NCBI RefSeq assembly: GCF_024436035.1
Contig: NZ_JANFNG010000002.1
Span: 310,001 to 374,000 of the forward strand
From: Streptomyces humicola
Lineage (GTDB): Bacteria; Actinomycetota; Actinomycetes; Streptomycetales; Streptomycetaceae
DNA length: 64,000 bases
Direction of reading: 5' to 3'
Part shown: in pieces, positions 44,092 to 51,934 of the stretch
Layout of the letters: every line of letters starts with the position of its first letter
How positions within the stretch are numbered: position 1 is the first letter of the stretch
The notes under the pieces: generated by a model
Databases searched by the model: none
What the model saw: the letters and a program-made list of their open reading frames with translations, nothing else
Told to the model about the DNA's origin: nothing
Position numbers and translations under genes: made by a program

Positions 44092-44444
44092 TCACGCGGG
44101 CCCGAGGCCCTTTCCGTGCCAGACCTCCGCGTACCGGTTGTGGTTGCAGGCCGGGATCTCGTCGTATCCGCGAAGACGCCGGTGGGCGGCATGAGGTCGT
44201 CGCTCGGGGAGCCGGCCAGCCCCTGTTCGAGCTCGGCGGGCGAGGTCGGGCGGCCGAAGTGGAGCCGATAGTAGTGGAGCCGGTAGTAGCGGTCGCTGAC
44301 GTCCGGGCGGTAGTCGCGGAGCAGCGCAACCGCTTCGGCGGAGCCGATGGCGGCCTGCTCCACGCTCCACATCGCCCCCGGGGGGATGGTCTCGGACCTG
44401 CGGAGGATTGTCCCGGGACAGCAGAAGACGCCGGGACCGGCCAC
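44092..44444 (-). pseudogene. Broken small gene of unknown family between the SLT paralogues
   Basis: One minus-strand frame reads AIGSAEAVALLRDYRPDVSDRYYRLHYYRLHFG, then PSDDLMPPTGVF. After GVF it turns into nonsense. A shifted frame continues with GYDEIPACNHNRYAEVWHG and a stop at 44092. Together they look like one ~100-residue protein split by a single frameshift near 44165. Not recognised. The upstream edge reaches the SLT terminator, so its own promoter is unclear. Confidence 0.4.
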
Positions 44445-44472
44445 CGCACTATGCGTGGCCGGTCCCGGCGTC
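44427..44472 (-). terminator. 18 bp perfect hairpin after the second SLT gene
   Basis: GACGCCGGGACCGGCCAC and GTGGCCGGTCCCGGCGTC flank a 10 nt loop, starting 16 bp past the stop of SLT paralogue B. The strongest hairpin in the window; a terminator. Confidence 0.85.
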
Positions 44473-44488
44473 GGTTGCCCAGGGGCGA

Positions 44489-44983
44489 TCAGTACGCGGA
44501 GTCGACGTTGTCGATGGAGCCGTACTTATGGGCCGCGTAGTTGCATGCGGCGGCGATGTTCGCGACCGGGTCCTCGATGTTCGACGAGGTGCCGGGCACG
44601 TGGTAGGCGGTGAACGTGGGCTGGATCACCTGCAGCAGGCCCTTGGAGGGAATGCCCGCGGCGGCGTTGGAGTCCCAGTTGTTCTCGGCGGCCGGGTTGC
44701 CGGACGACTCACGCATGACGTTGCGGTAGATGCCGTTGTAGCTGCCGGGTATGCCGTGCTGCTTCATGACCGACAGCGCCTGGCTGATCCAGCTGTTCAG
44801 GTTCCCTGGGGCGCCCGCGGTGCTGGACGCCACCTTGGTGTGGACCGCGGCGGGGGCCGTGGCCGCCTGTGCGCTCGGCACGACCGCGCAGCTCAGCGCG
44901 AGGGCGGCGGTGGCGACGCCACCGGCGGCGAACAGGCGGTTGCGGACGGAGGCAGACAGACGCTTGGTGGCAGAAATGGGCAT
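44489..44983 (-). CDS. Secreted transglycosylase (SLT domain), paralogue B
   Basis: A 164-residue preprotein with a signal peptide ending near AQAAT. The catalytic domain parallels paralogue A: SYNGIYRNVMRESSGNP (Glu), NNWDSNAAAGIPSKGLLQVI, ACNYAAHKYGSIDNVDSAY. The two genes end with nearly the same residues, so they arose by duplication; the signal peptides differ. Peptidoglycan remodelling outside the cell. Same orientation as A, but separate terminators and upstream elements mean separate transcripts. Confidence 0.92.
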   Translation of the reverse strand: MPISATKRLSASVRNRLFAAGGVATAALALSCAVVPSAQAATAPAAVHTKVASSTAGAPGNLNSWISQALSVMKQHGIPGSYNGIYRNVMRESSGNPAAENNWDSNAAAGIPSKGLLQVIQPTFTAYHVPGTSSNIEDPVANIAAACNYAAHKYGSIDNVDSAY

Positions 44984-45205
44984 GGGGTGCAGACCTCTCC
45001 CGGATAGCTCGTGGCGTTGCTGGCCGGTCCCTACGGCACGAGGCGCTGCATTTCCGATCAGCGGCGCCGGGCAACGGAGAAATGTCTAACGGACCGGGAA
45101 TTAGATCCGCAATCACCCCATTTACTACCTGGTCTAGTGCTGGTCGACCACAATAGTCCTCATCTGTCCCTTATGGTACCTTTGGCCAGGCAGAACGCCC
45201 CATTC

Positions 45206-45258
45206 ATCCCCACTAGGGTGCTTCGTATGTGACGTCGGCCATATGCCTGAGGTCACAT
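45206..45258 (-). promoter_or_regulatory. Conserved element upstream of SLT gene B (copy 2)
   Basis: Second copy of the element described at 43918-43970, ~223 bp before the start of SLT paralogue B. Differences cluster in three short blocks, leaving the CTTCGTATGTGACGT and GAGGTCACA parts unchanged, as expected for a protein-binding site under selection. Confidence 0.75.
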
Positions 45259-45386
45259 GGAACACCCCCCTGAAGGCCCGTTCCGCCGGCCTTTCACAAC
45301 AGCACCCCTTGGCCCCTGAATTAAGTGATAAAAGTGAGCAAATCGGACATATAGATTCATAGTCGAATGGCCCAGGGCATGGAAAA

Positions 45387-45430
45387 CGGGCACGGGCCGC
45401 CGCTCGGAGAGGTGCGTCGGCCCGTGCCCG
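45387..45430 (-). terminator. Terminator after the MFS transporter gene
   Basis: CGGGCACGGGCC and GGCCCGTGCCCG (12 bp, perfect) with a 20 nt loop, followed on the minus strand by TTTT. It lies 28 bp after the MFS stop, with a U tract: a canonical intrinsic terminator. The remaining AT-rich ~130 bp up to the SLT element hold nothing recognised. Confidence 0.85.
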
Positions 45431-45457
45431 CGCAGGGGGTGGCGGGTAAGGCTGCGG

Positions 45458-46840
45458 TCAGGACGGGCTGGGGCGCAGCGCCGGCGCTGCGCGCAGCGCC
45501 GCCGAGGTCGCGCCACCCGTTTCGGAGAGGGTCCGTCCGTTCGTCTCAGGCGCCCACATGATCGAGATGACACCGCCGAGGAGGGAGACGAGGCCCATCG
45601 CGGCCATCGACCACCCGAGCCCCAGGTGCTGCAGGCTGATCGGCAGCAGGAAGGTGCCGGCCGCGGCGCCGATCCGGCTGATGGAGGACGAAAGTCCCAC
45701 CCCTGATGTCCGCACGCTGGTCGGGAAGACCTCTTCGGGGTAGATGCCGGTGAGGATCGACATCAGGCCGTAGGAGAAGAGGTAGCCGAAGAAGCAGACG
45801 GCCGCCGCCCACACGGGGAGTGCATGGCCGAGGCTGACCAGGAACAGCGCGACGGAGCAGCCGAACATCGGGCCGATCATCAGGTTGCGCCGTCCGACCC
45901 GGTCCACCAGGTACCAGCCGGTCGCGGCGCCGGCGAGCGCGACGCACGTACCGAGCAGGGCGCCCGCGAGTGCGTTGTCAAGGCCGATGGCGGTCAGGAC
46001 GCGTGCCTGGAACATGGTGAGCGCGAAGTACGGCAGCACGATGCACAGCCAGGAGACGCCGGCGAAGATCGTGCGGCGGATGTACTGCTGGGAGAAGAGC
46101 ACCCGGTAGCGAGTCTCCTCCGGCTGCTCCAGGCCGAAGTCCTCGGAGGCGAGGTCGGTGCTCATCGCCTCGCGCATCACGTCGCAGGCCTCGTCCCTGC
46201 GTCCCTTGGAGATCAGCCAGCGCGGGGACTCGGGCAGGCCGTGCCTGAGCAGGAGGCAGATCAGCGCGGGCACCAGGCTGCAGGCGAGCGTGATGTGCCA
46301 GGCGGACGGCCAGTGGCTGTTGATCACATAGCCGATGAGGAACGAGACGACATATCCGACGTTCCAGAGGATTTCCAGGATGCCGAGGTAGTTGCCGCGC
46401 TTGGAGCTGGGTGCGAACTCGGCGAGCAACGGGGAGCCGATGGAGTAGTCGGCGCCGACGGCAAGGCCCATGACGAGGCCGAGGACGAAGACCTGCCAGC
46501 TCGCGGTCACGAAGAACATGAGGACCGAGCAGCCGAGGAAGACGCTCAGGTCGATGGTGAACATCGGGCGGCGCCCGATCTTGTCGGTCACATAGCCCAG
46601 CAGCAGGCCACCGAAGAACGTGCCGATGAGCGTCGAAGAGGAGATCATCTCCTGCCAGAACGAGCTCATGTGGAGGTCGGACGTCATCGCCTTGCCCGCG
46701 AGCGCGGAGGCGACCGCCGCGAAGACGAACCCGTCGATGAACATGCCACCACCGGTGGCGGCGGTCAGTCTGCGCAGGAATCGCCGGGCTTTGGGGATGT
46801 CCCCGAACGATTGAGGCAACGCATTCGATGCCACCGTCAT
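45458..46840 (-). CDS. MFS transporter, sugar/aromatic-acid porter type
   Basis: A 460-residue 12-helix transporter. The sugar-porter-like signatures are GYVTDKIGRRPMF between helices 2 and 3, PESPRWLISKGR after helix 6, and VDRVGRRNLMI between helices 8 and 9. FIDGFVFAAVASAL opens helix 1. It is probably a proton symporter for a sugar or organic acid; the substrate is not predictable. The start is at ATG 46840 with AAAGGCAG upstream. A long (~890 bp) region without a recognised gene precedes it. Confidence 0.88.
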   Translation of the reverse strand: MTVASNALPQSFGDIPKARRFLRRLTAATGGGMFIDGFVFAAVASALAGKAMTSDLHMSSFWQEMISSSTLIGTFFGGLLLGYVTDKIGRRPMFTIDLSVFLGCSVLMFFVTASWQVFVLGLVMGLAVGADYSIGSPLLAEFAPSSKRGNYLGILEILWNVGYVVSFLIGYVINSHWPSAWHITLACSLVPALICLLLRHGLPESPRWLISKGRRDEACDVMREAMSTDLASEDFGLEQPEETRYRVLFSQQYIRRTIFAGVSWLCIVLPYFALTMFQARVLTAIGLDNALAGALLGTCVALAGAATGWYLVDRVGRRNLMIGPMFGCSVALFLVSLGHALPVWAAAVCFFGYLFSYGLMSILTGIYPEEVFPTSVRTSGVGLSSSISRIGAAAGTFLLPISLQHLGLGWSMAAMGLVSLLGGVISIMWAPETNGRTLSETGGATSAALRAAPALRPSPS

Positions 46841-47734
46841 GGATCTGCCTTTCTCACGGTGCCAGTTTCTGCGTTCGACCACCTGGCGTCGGCGGGGGAA
46901 CCCTGGGAAGCCTGCGCGTAAAGCAGGGATCTGCGCCTCGGGAACGTCACCGTGGGGGTTGGGGACTGGTTATTCATCGTTGCACGACCGCCGGCCGCAA
47001 GGCCGGGACCTGCGCATTGATCGAACATACAGCAGAAGTTGCATGCCGCATCCGCATTCCTCACACCCCGGCAGAGCGTGCATTACGATTCTATAACATG
47101 TGCGCTCGGCCATGTTTCAGACTTCACACAGCCGAAATCATGTCCGCCGAACCCGCGTCACCACTTCGAATTCCCTGCACGGCCCACGCGCGGATCCTGC
47201 CGGATATTTTCGAAATGTCATAATATGGCCGGTTCGGGGGTCGTTACAGAAGGTTCACCAAACCGCCATGGACCCGTGTCCTGCGAGGCTTGCGCCTCAC
47301 AGCGACCTCCGACGTCTGCGGAGCACGAGGAGTCCGGCGATCCACGTCGCCAGCCCCGACGCAACGCTCAGCACGGCGGTCCACCCCGGCGCCAGGGGGC
47401 TGCCGGTCACCCCGTACGCCACGGCCGCCGAGACAGACTCCCCAGCCTCTGGGCCCAGCGCATCCACGTCGGTGGCTGATGCCGCCACCCACCGTGGACG
47501 GCCCTCGCTCCCTCGACGGCACCCGGCCGTACCTCGCCGTACCTCGGCGTACCTCGCCGGACCTTGCCGCACCAGATTCACCCTCCTGGGCTATCCCCGA
47601 TGGTCCGACCGGGTGGAACAGGTTTGCATGGACGAGCGGACGAAGCAGGGCCACCGGCCCGCGGTGACAGGCGGCTTCGTTCGGACCGGGCGACCCACCA
47701 CCCCCCATCGGGGCGCGAGCCAGGAGAGTGGCCG
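46841..47734. other. ~890 bp without a confident gene, locally AT-rich
   Basis: It contains a small hairpin CCGGCC-GCAA-GGCCGG (46991-47006), an AT-rich patch around 47090-47230 and a 10 bp tandem repeat (47529-47568). One possible minus-strand frame ending at 47297 would encode a C-terminal hydrophobic helix followed by RRRRRS, but its start is unclear. The AT-rich part may hold the MFS promoter (TAGAAT on the minus strand near 47090). Nothing else recognised. Confidence 0.5.
47529..47568. repeat. 10 bp tandem repeat, four copies
   Basis: GTACCTCGCC is repeated three times with one change, plus a fourth diverged copy (GGACCTTGCC). Confidence 0.8.
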
Positions 47735-47950
47735 ATGTATGAGATGCGCGCCGGCCCTGCGACGACCGGCAGTTCTGGACTCGTTTGGCACGTACTTGCC
47801 AAGGACGACGCTCGCACCACGTTGTGCGGGCGCCAGCTCAGTCCGCAGGCGCAGCCTCCCGGTCCGGCCCGGGAGGAGGCGACGACGGAACGCTACTGCT
47901 CGTCGTGCATGACCGCCTTCCGGGAGACGATGGAGACCGCGACCCGCTGA
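47735..47950 (+). CDS. 71-residue Cys-containing protein, function unknown
   Basis: The ATG at 47735 follows AGGAGAG at a good distance. The product has a Trp-containing N-terminal strand (GLVWHVLAKDDARTTLCGR) and a Cys pair in RYCSSCMTAFRET. Three Cys plus His suggest a small zinc-binding fold (inference). Coding bias is good and a strong hairpin follows its stop. No family name recognised; the longer frame upstream has no coding look. Confidence 0.6.
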   Translation: MYEMRAGPATTGSSGLVWHVLAKDDARTTLCGRQLSPQAQPPGPAREEATTERYCSSCMTAFRETMETATR

Positions 47951-47957
47951 CCGTCGC

Positions 47958-48000
47958 CGTCCGGCCCGCTCCGGGCTCACCGGCCGAAGCGGGCCGGACG
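47958..48000. terminator. Bidirectional terminator between the small protein gene and ku
   Basis: CGTCCGGCCCGCT and AGCGGGCCGGACG (13 bp, perfect) with a 17 nt loop, between convergent stops at 47950 and 48039. Confidence 0.8.
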
Positions 48001-48038
48001 CCGTCAGGCGCCAGGTGCCGGGTGCCAGGCATCAGCCG

Positions 48039-49094
48039 TCAGGAGGCCTTGGCAGTGCCCCGACGGCCCGTTTTCCCCGAGAGCGCCTTGATCAGCTCGT
48101 CGCGGCTCATATGGGACCTGCCCGGGATGCCGGCGTCGGAGGCGCGCTGGTAGAGCTCGGTCTTGCTCAGGTCGCGCAGCTGCGCTTCGGCCGCCTTGCC
48201 CGCAGCGGCCTTGCCCTGCGGCTTCTTCGGCTGCCGCGCGGTCTTCTTGACGCCCGCCTTGGCACCCGCCCTGGCGCCGGTGCCGCCTTTCTCCTCCCGC
48301 TTCTGCTCGCCCTTCTTCTTGCTCCGTTCGATGGAGGCCTGCAGCGCATCCATGAGGTCGATGACGTTGGTGGACTTCGGAGGCGGCGCGCCCTTCTCCA
48401 CCTCGCCGCCGGTGCGTTTCGCCTGCAGCAGCTCCGCCACCTTCTCCTGGTAGGTGTCGCGGTACTCCTGCGGGTCCCAGTCGATGCTGAGCGCGTCGAT
48501 GAGCTGCTGCGCGGTCTTCAGCTCCCGCTCCGCGGGCTGCACGTTCTCCGGGAGGTTCGGCAGTTCGCGGCGGGGGTCGCGCACCTCGTCGGCCCAGTGC
48601 AGCGTGTGCAGCGCCAGCACCTCCCCCTCGGGCTTCACCGCGACCAGGTATTCGCGGTTGCGCATGACGATGGTGGCGATCCCGGCCTTGTTCGACTCCC
48701 GCATCGCCTCGTACAGCAGGGAGTAGACCTTTCCGTACTCCTCGCTGCGCGGCGCAATGTAGTAGGTGGTGTCGAAGAAGATCGGGTCGATCTGGTCGAG
48801 ATCGACGAATCCGGTGATCTCGAGCGACTTCGACCTGCCCGGGGCGATCTCGTCGAGCTCCCTGGGCTCGAGGACCAGGTATTCGTCCTCCTCGACCTCA
48901 TAGCCCTTGACGATCTCGTCCAGCGGGACCTCTTTGCCCGTGCGTTCGTTCACCCGCTTGTTCCGGATCCGGTCGGACGTCCCGCGCTGGATCTGATGGA
49001 AGCGGAACGCGTGACTCTGCGTCGCGGTGTACAGCTGGACGGGCATCGAGACGAGCCCGAAGGACAACACCCCACTCCAGATCGCGCGCGCCAT
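48039..49094 (-). CDS. ku: Ku DNA end-binding protein (non-homologous end joining)
   Basis: A 351-residue bacterial Ku homodimer subunit that rings broken DNA ends and recruits the LigD machinery. The core (1-250) begins ARAIWSGVLSFGLVSMPVQLYTAT and includes EYLVLEPRELDEIAP and MRNREYLVAVKPEG. A Lys/Ala-rich tail (~280-320) is followed by a SAP/Rho-N-like helix pair (LRDLSKTELYQRASDAGIPG then MSRDELIKAL), an extra DNA-binding module common in Streptomyces Ku. Divergent from the MFS gene. A LigD-type polymerase lies ~2.8 kb further on. Confidence 0.95.
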   Translation of the reverse strand: MARAIWSGVLSFGLVSMPVQLYTATQSHAFRFHQIQRGTSDRIRNKRVNERTGKEVPLDEIVKGYEVEEDEYLVLEPRELDEIAPGRSKSLEITGFVDLDQIDPIFFDTTYYIAPRSEEYGKVYSLLYEAMRESNKAGIATIVMRNREYLVAVKPEGEVLALHTLHWADEVRDPRRELPNLPENVQPAERELKTAQQLIDALSIDWDPQEYRDTYQEKVAELLQAKRTGGEVEKGAPPPKSTNVIDLMDALQASIERSKKKGEQKREEKGGTGARAGAKAGVKKTARQPKKPQGKAAAGKAAEAQLRDLSKTELYQRASDAGIPGRSHMSRDELIKALSGKTGRRGTAKAS

Positions 49095-49190
49095 GGGTCC
49101 TCACCTCCTCCGCCTCCATCGCACCCCCGCCGCGCGCTGATCGCATCCCGGTGACGCCGGAACGGCCCTGCCTCTAAGCTGCTGGGGTCG

Positions 49191-50369
49191 ATGAACGGGG
49201 CCGATGCATACCACCGTGGCCGCCTGACCTGGGTGGCGTTCGCAGCGCTGCTGTCGTTCGGGTTTCTCAACGCGGTGCTCGGGCCGGTGCTTCCGTATCT
49301 TCGGGCCTGCGAGCACATCTCCTACGTTCTCGCGGTGCTCCATCAGGCCGCGTTCGCGGTGGGCGGCGGACTGGCGGGAGTTCTCGCCACCCGGACGGGC
49401 GAAGGCCTGCCTCGTGGCACGGTGATCCGTGCGGGGCTCGGCCTCGCCGCGCTGGCGGGGATCGCGATCGGCTACGGCAGCGCGCTTCCGGTGACGGTGG
49501 GCGCCGCATTCCTGGTGAGCCTGTTGGGGACATCGGCGCTGGTGCGGCTGTGGGCGATGCTCGCGGAGCTGCACGGCGAACGGCGGACGCTCGCTCTGGC
49601 GGAGGGCGAGTTTGCGGTGAGTCTCGGCGGGATCGCGGTGCCGGTGGCCGTCTCCGCGCTGGCGGCGACGGAGCTGAGCTGGCGGTTCGCATTCGTGGCC
49701 GGAGCGGTGCTGGTCGGCGGTGCGCTGCTCTGCTCGGCGGGGGTGTCGGTGCCGCCGGCGGGCCGGCGTGCCGTGCCGGATCCCGTGCCGTCCGCGGGGC
49801 GGGGTGGCGCGGCCAGGTGGGGTGTGCAGTGGGCGCCGACGCTGGTGATCGTCGTCGCCGTGGTCGGCCTGGAGTTCTCCTTGAGCTTCTGGCTGCCGAG
49901 CTATCTCGCCGACGATGTGCGCATCGGCCGGGGGACTGCGGTTGCGATGGCTGCCGGGCTGTACGCCGCGAACCTGGCCGGGCGGTTCGCAGCCGGACGG
50001 CTCGCCCGCAGGTGGAGCGCGCGCCGTCTGCTCGCCCTCGCATTGACGGTGTGCCTCGTCGGCCTTCCTCTGCTGCTCGGCGCAACCGGTGCCGCGGCGG
50101 CGGTGGCGGGGCTGACCGTCACGGGCGCCGGGATCGGCGCCACCTTCCCGCTCGCCTCCTCGCTGCACGTGGGGGTCTGCAGGCGCACCGCCGACGCCGC
50201 GATGGGTGAGGTCTTCGGGGCGGCAGCGGCAGGACAGCTGCTGTGCCCGCTGCTGGCCGGGGCGCTGGCGCAGGCCGGCAGCCTGCGCGTCGGGCTGCTG
50301 CTCCTGCCCGTCCTGGTGATCGCCGCCGCGGCGGGCCTGGCCATCGCGGGCCGCGCACAGCATGTATGA
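49191..50369 (+). CDS. MFS transporter
   Basis: A 392-residue 12-helix protein without long loops. Glycine-rich helices such as AAFAVGGGLAGVLATRTGEG and a second-half loop FAAGRLARRWSARR (MFS loop 8-9) are visible. It is closest to FucP/YbjJ-like small MFS carriers by general pattern. Substrate unknown. It starts 96 bp from the divergent ku start. Confidence 0.8.
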   Translation: MNGADAYHRGRLTWVAFAALLSFGFLNAVLGPVLPYLRACEHISYVLAVLHQAAFAVGGGLAGVLATRTGEGLPRGTVIRAGLGLAALAGIAIGYGSALPVTVGAAFLVSLLGTSALVRLWAMLAELHGERRTLALAEGEFAVSLGGIAVPVAVSALAATELSWRFAFVAGAVLVGGALLCSAGVSVPPAGRRAVPDPVPSAGRGGAARWGVQWAPTLVIVVAVVGLEFSLSFWLPSYLADDVRIGRGTAVAMAAGLYAANLAGRFAAGRLARRWSARRLLALALTVCLVGLPLLLGATGAAAAVAGLTVTGAGIGATFPLASSLHVGVCRRTADAAMGEVFGAAAAGQLLCPLLAGALAQAGSLRVGLLLLPVLVIAAAAGLAIAGRAQHV

Positions 50370-50601
50370 CGATACGTCACCTCTTTGGACCCAATCACTG
50401 TTGTTGATTCTGCCGCTAACAGTGAAATAGTCGCTGACCTGCAGAGACGTGCCCCATTGGGATTTGACGGGCACTCAGAAACGCCCGACGGCAGGCCGAG
50501 TTCGACGTGCGAGCGGTTGCGGTCCGCGTTCTGCTCTGGGCGGGCGCGGCGACTCCTCCACGACACGGAGCCGGATCCGTGACCGCGCCCTGGAGGCTGA
50601 G

Positions 50602-51279
50602 ATGCGTCCTTGGCATGAGAGCCGGATGGTCCAGGTCTGTCACCACCGGCACAGGCTGCGCACCGCTGCGGCAACGGCCGCCGGTGCCCTCTTCTTCCCG
50701 CTTCTCCCCGCCGCCGAAGCCCACGCGGACGCACGTCCCGTCTGGGACGCCCTGGCGGCCTGCGAGTCTGGCGGGAACTGGCACGCACACACCGGGAACG
50801 GCTTGCAGGGAGGCCTGCAGTTCAGTCCTTCCACCTGGGCCGAGCACGGCGGCACGGCGTACGCGCCGCGCGCCGACGAGGCCAGCCGCCGAGAACAGAT
50901 CGACATCGCGGAGCGCGTCCTTTCCGACCAGGGTCCGGCCGCGTGGCCGGTCTGCTCACGCCGGATCGGGCTCGGCGCCGAAGCCGCGGCCGCGGCCGCG
51001 ATCGACGGCGTCTTGGGGGAGGTGCACGCCATCCGGCACTCGGCCATGCGGTGGACCACGGTGATCCACGGACATCGCACCAGGCACCACTGCCGGCGCT
51101 TGGCGCACGGCGGACCGCACCACAAGAAGCACCACGGAGCGCACCACAAGAAGCACCACGGGGCGCACCACAAGATCCATCTCAAGACGCACCACAAGAC
51201 GCACCCCAGGGCGCACCACAAGGCGCATGACAAGCAGCATCACAACGAGCATGCACCGCACGGGCACCACGGTCACTGA
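50602..51279 (+). CDS. Resuscitation-promoting factor-like protein with His/Lys-rich tail
   Basis: A 225-residue secreted protein. The signal peptide is residues ~10-40 (ending AEAHAD). The Rpf/transglycosylase-like domain: VWDALAACESGGNWHAHTGN with the catalytic Glu, GGLQFSPSTWAEHGG, and AERVLSDQGPAAWPVC. Rpf enzymes cleave peptidoglycan and help wake dormant cells or spores. After ~175 the chain becomes a tail of HHKKHHGA-type repeats, over one third His, ending GHHGH. Such a tail could bind metal or the cell wall (inference). The start has TGGAGG 6 bp upstream. The 232 bp before it hold no gene. Confidence 0.88.
   Translation: MRPWHESRMVQVCHHRHRLRTAAATAAGALFFPLLPAAEAHADARPVWDALAACESGGNWHAHTGNGLQGGLQFSPSTWAEHGGTAYAPRADEASRREQIDIAERVLSDQGPAAWPVCSRRIGLGAEAAAAAAIDGVLGEVHAIRHSAMRWTTVIHGHRTRHHCRRLAHGGPHHKKHHGAHHKKHHGAHHKIHLKTHHKTHPRAHHKAHDKQHHNEHAPHGHHGH
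51118..51189. repeat. 24 bp tandem repeat encoding the His/Lys tail
   Basis: Units starting CACCACAAGAAGCACCACGG at 51118 and 51142 are almost identical; a third at 51166 diverges. It then decays into shorter CACCACAAG units up to ~51245. Slippage expansion inside the Rpf gene. Confidence 0.85.
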
Positions 51280-51321
51280 GACCGCCGCCGGGCCGGCGGG
51301 CGGTGCGTACCGCTCGCGGGC

Positions 51322-51343
51322 CCGGCGCAGTGCGCTGCGCCGG
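51322..51343. terminator. Hairpin between convergent rpf-like and DJ-1-like genes
   Basis: CCGGCGCAG and CTGCGCCGG with a 4 nt loop, 43 bp after the rpf stop and 19 bp before the opposing stop. Confidence 0.65.
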
Positions 51344-51361
51344 CCGTTCAGTGTGAGCCGT

Positions 51362-51934
51362 TCAGTGCGGCGCGCCCATGCGCCACTGGGCGCCCTTCGC
51401 CGCCTTGGTGAACTCGGTGACGAAGGCGTCGTCGAAGGCCTCCAGGTCGCCCGCTCTGCGGCTGGTGATCAGTGCGTTGGGGCCGCGAGTGCATACGTGC
51501 ACCGGCTCGTCGACCCAGCTCCCGCCCGCGTTGCGGATATCGGTCCTGATGCTGGGCCAGGAGGTGAGGGTGCGGCCGCGCACGACATCGGCTTCGACGA
51601 GGGTCCACGGGGCGTGGCAGATGGCCGCGACGGGTTTGCCCGCGTCGAAGAAGCCCTTGACGAATGCGACGGCCTTCGGCTCCAGCCGCAGGAAATCCGG
51701 GTTGGCGACGCCGCCCGGCAGCACAAGCGCGTCGTACTCCTCGACGGAGGCGTCGGCGACGGTCCGGTCCACCTTGAACGTCTGGTCCTTGTCGAGATGG
51801 TGATAGGCCTGGATGCGTCCTGGCCGGGTGGAGACGAGGGCAGGCGTGCCGCCTGCCTCGTACACGGCTTCCCATGGGTCGGTGAGCTCCACCTGCTCGA
51901 CGCCCTCATGGGCCACGAGGAAGGCGACCTTCAT
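51362..51934 (-). CDS. DJ-1/PfpI-family protein (type 1 glutamine amidotransferase fold)
   Basis: A 190-residue protein. The nucleophile elbow is VAAICHAPWTLVEA with the active Cys followed by His. YDALVLPGGVANPD supplies the Gly-rich loop, and the early Glu is in a WEAVYEAGG context. The family includes chaperone/deglycase and stress proteases (YhbO/PfpI type). The ATG overlaps the stop of the polymerase gene by 4 bp, so it is coupled to a DNA-repair gene. Confidence 0.88.
   Translation of the reverse strand: MKVAFLVAHEGVEQVELTDPWEAVYEAGGTPALVSTRPGRIQAYHHLDKDQTFKVDRTVADASVEEYDALVLPGGVANPDFLRLEPKAVAFVKGFFDAGKPVAAICHAPWTLVEADVVRGRTLTSWPSIRTDIRNAGGSWVDEPVHVCTRGPNALITSRRAGDLEAFDDAFVTEFTKAAKGAQWRMGAPH

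Noticed and set aside
43773-45220. c-di-AMP (ydaO) riboswitch in front of the transglycosylase genes
   Set aside because: Such switches precede some Streptomyces wall hydrolase genes, but the conserved GAACCCGTCAGCTAACC-type core is absent. The shared signal is instead a DNA element well upstream.
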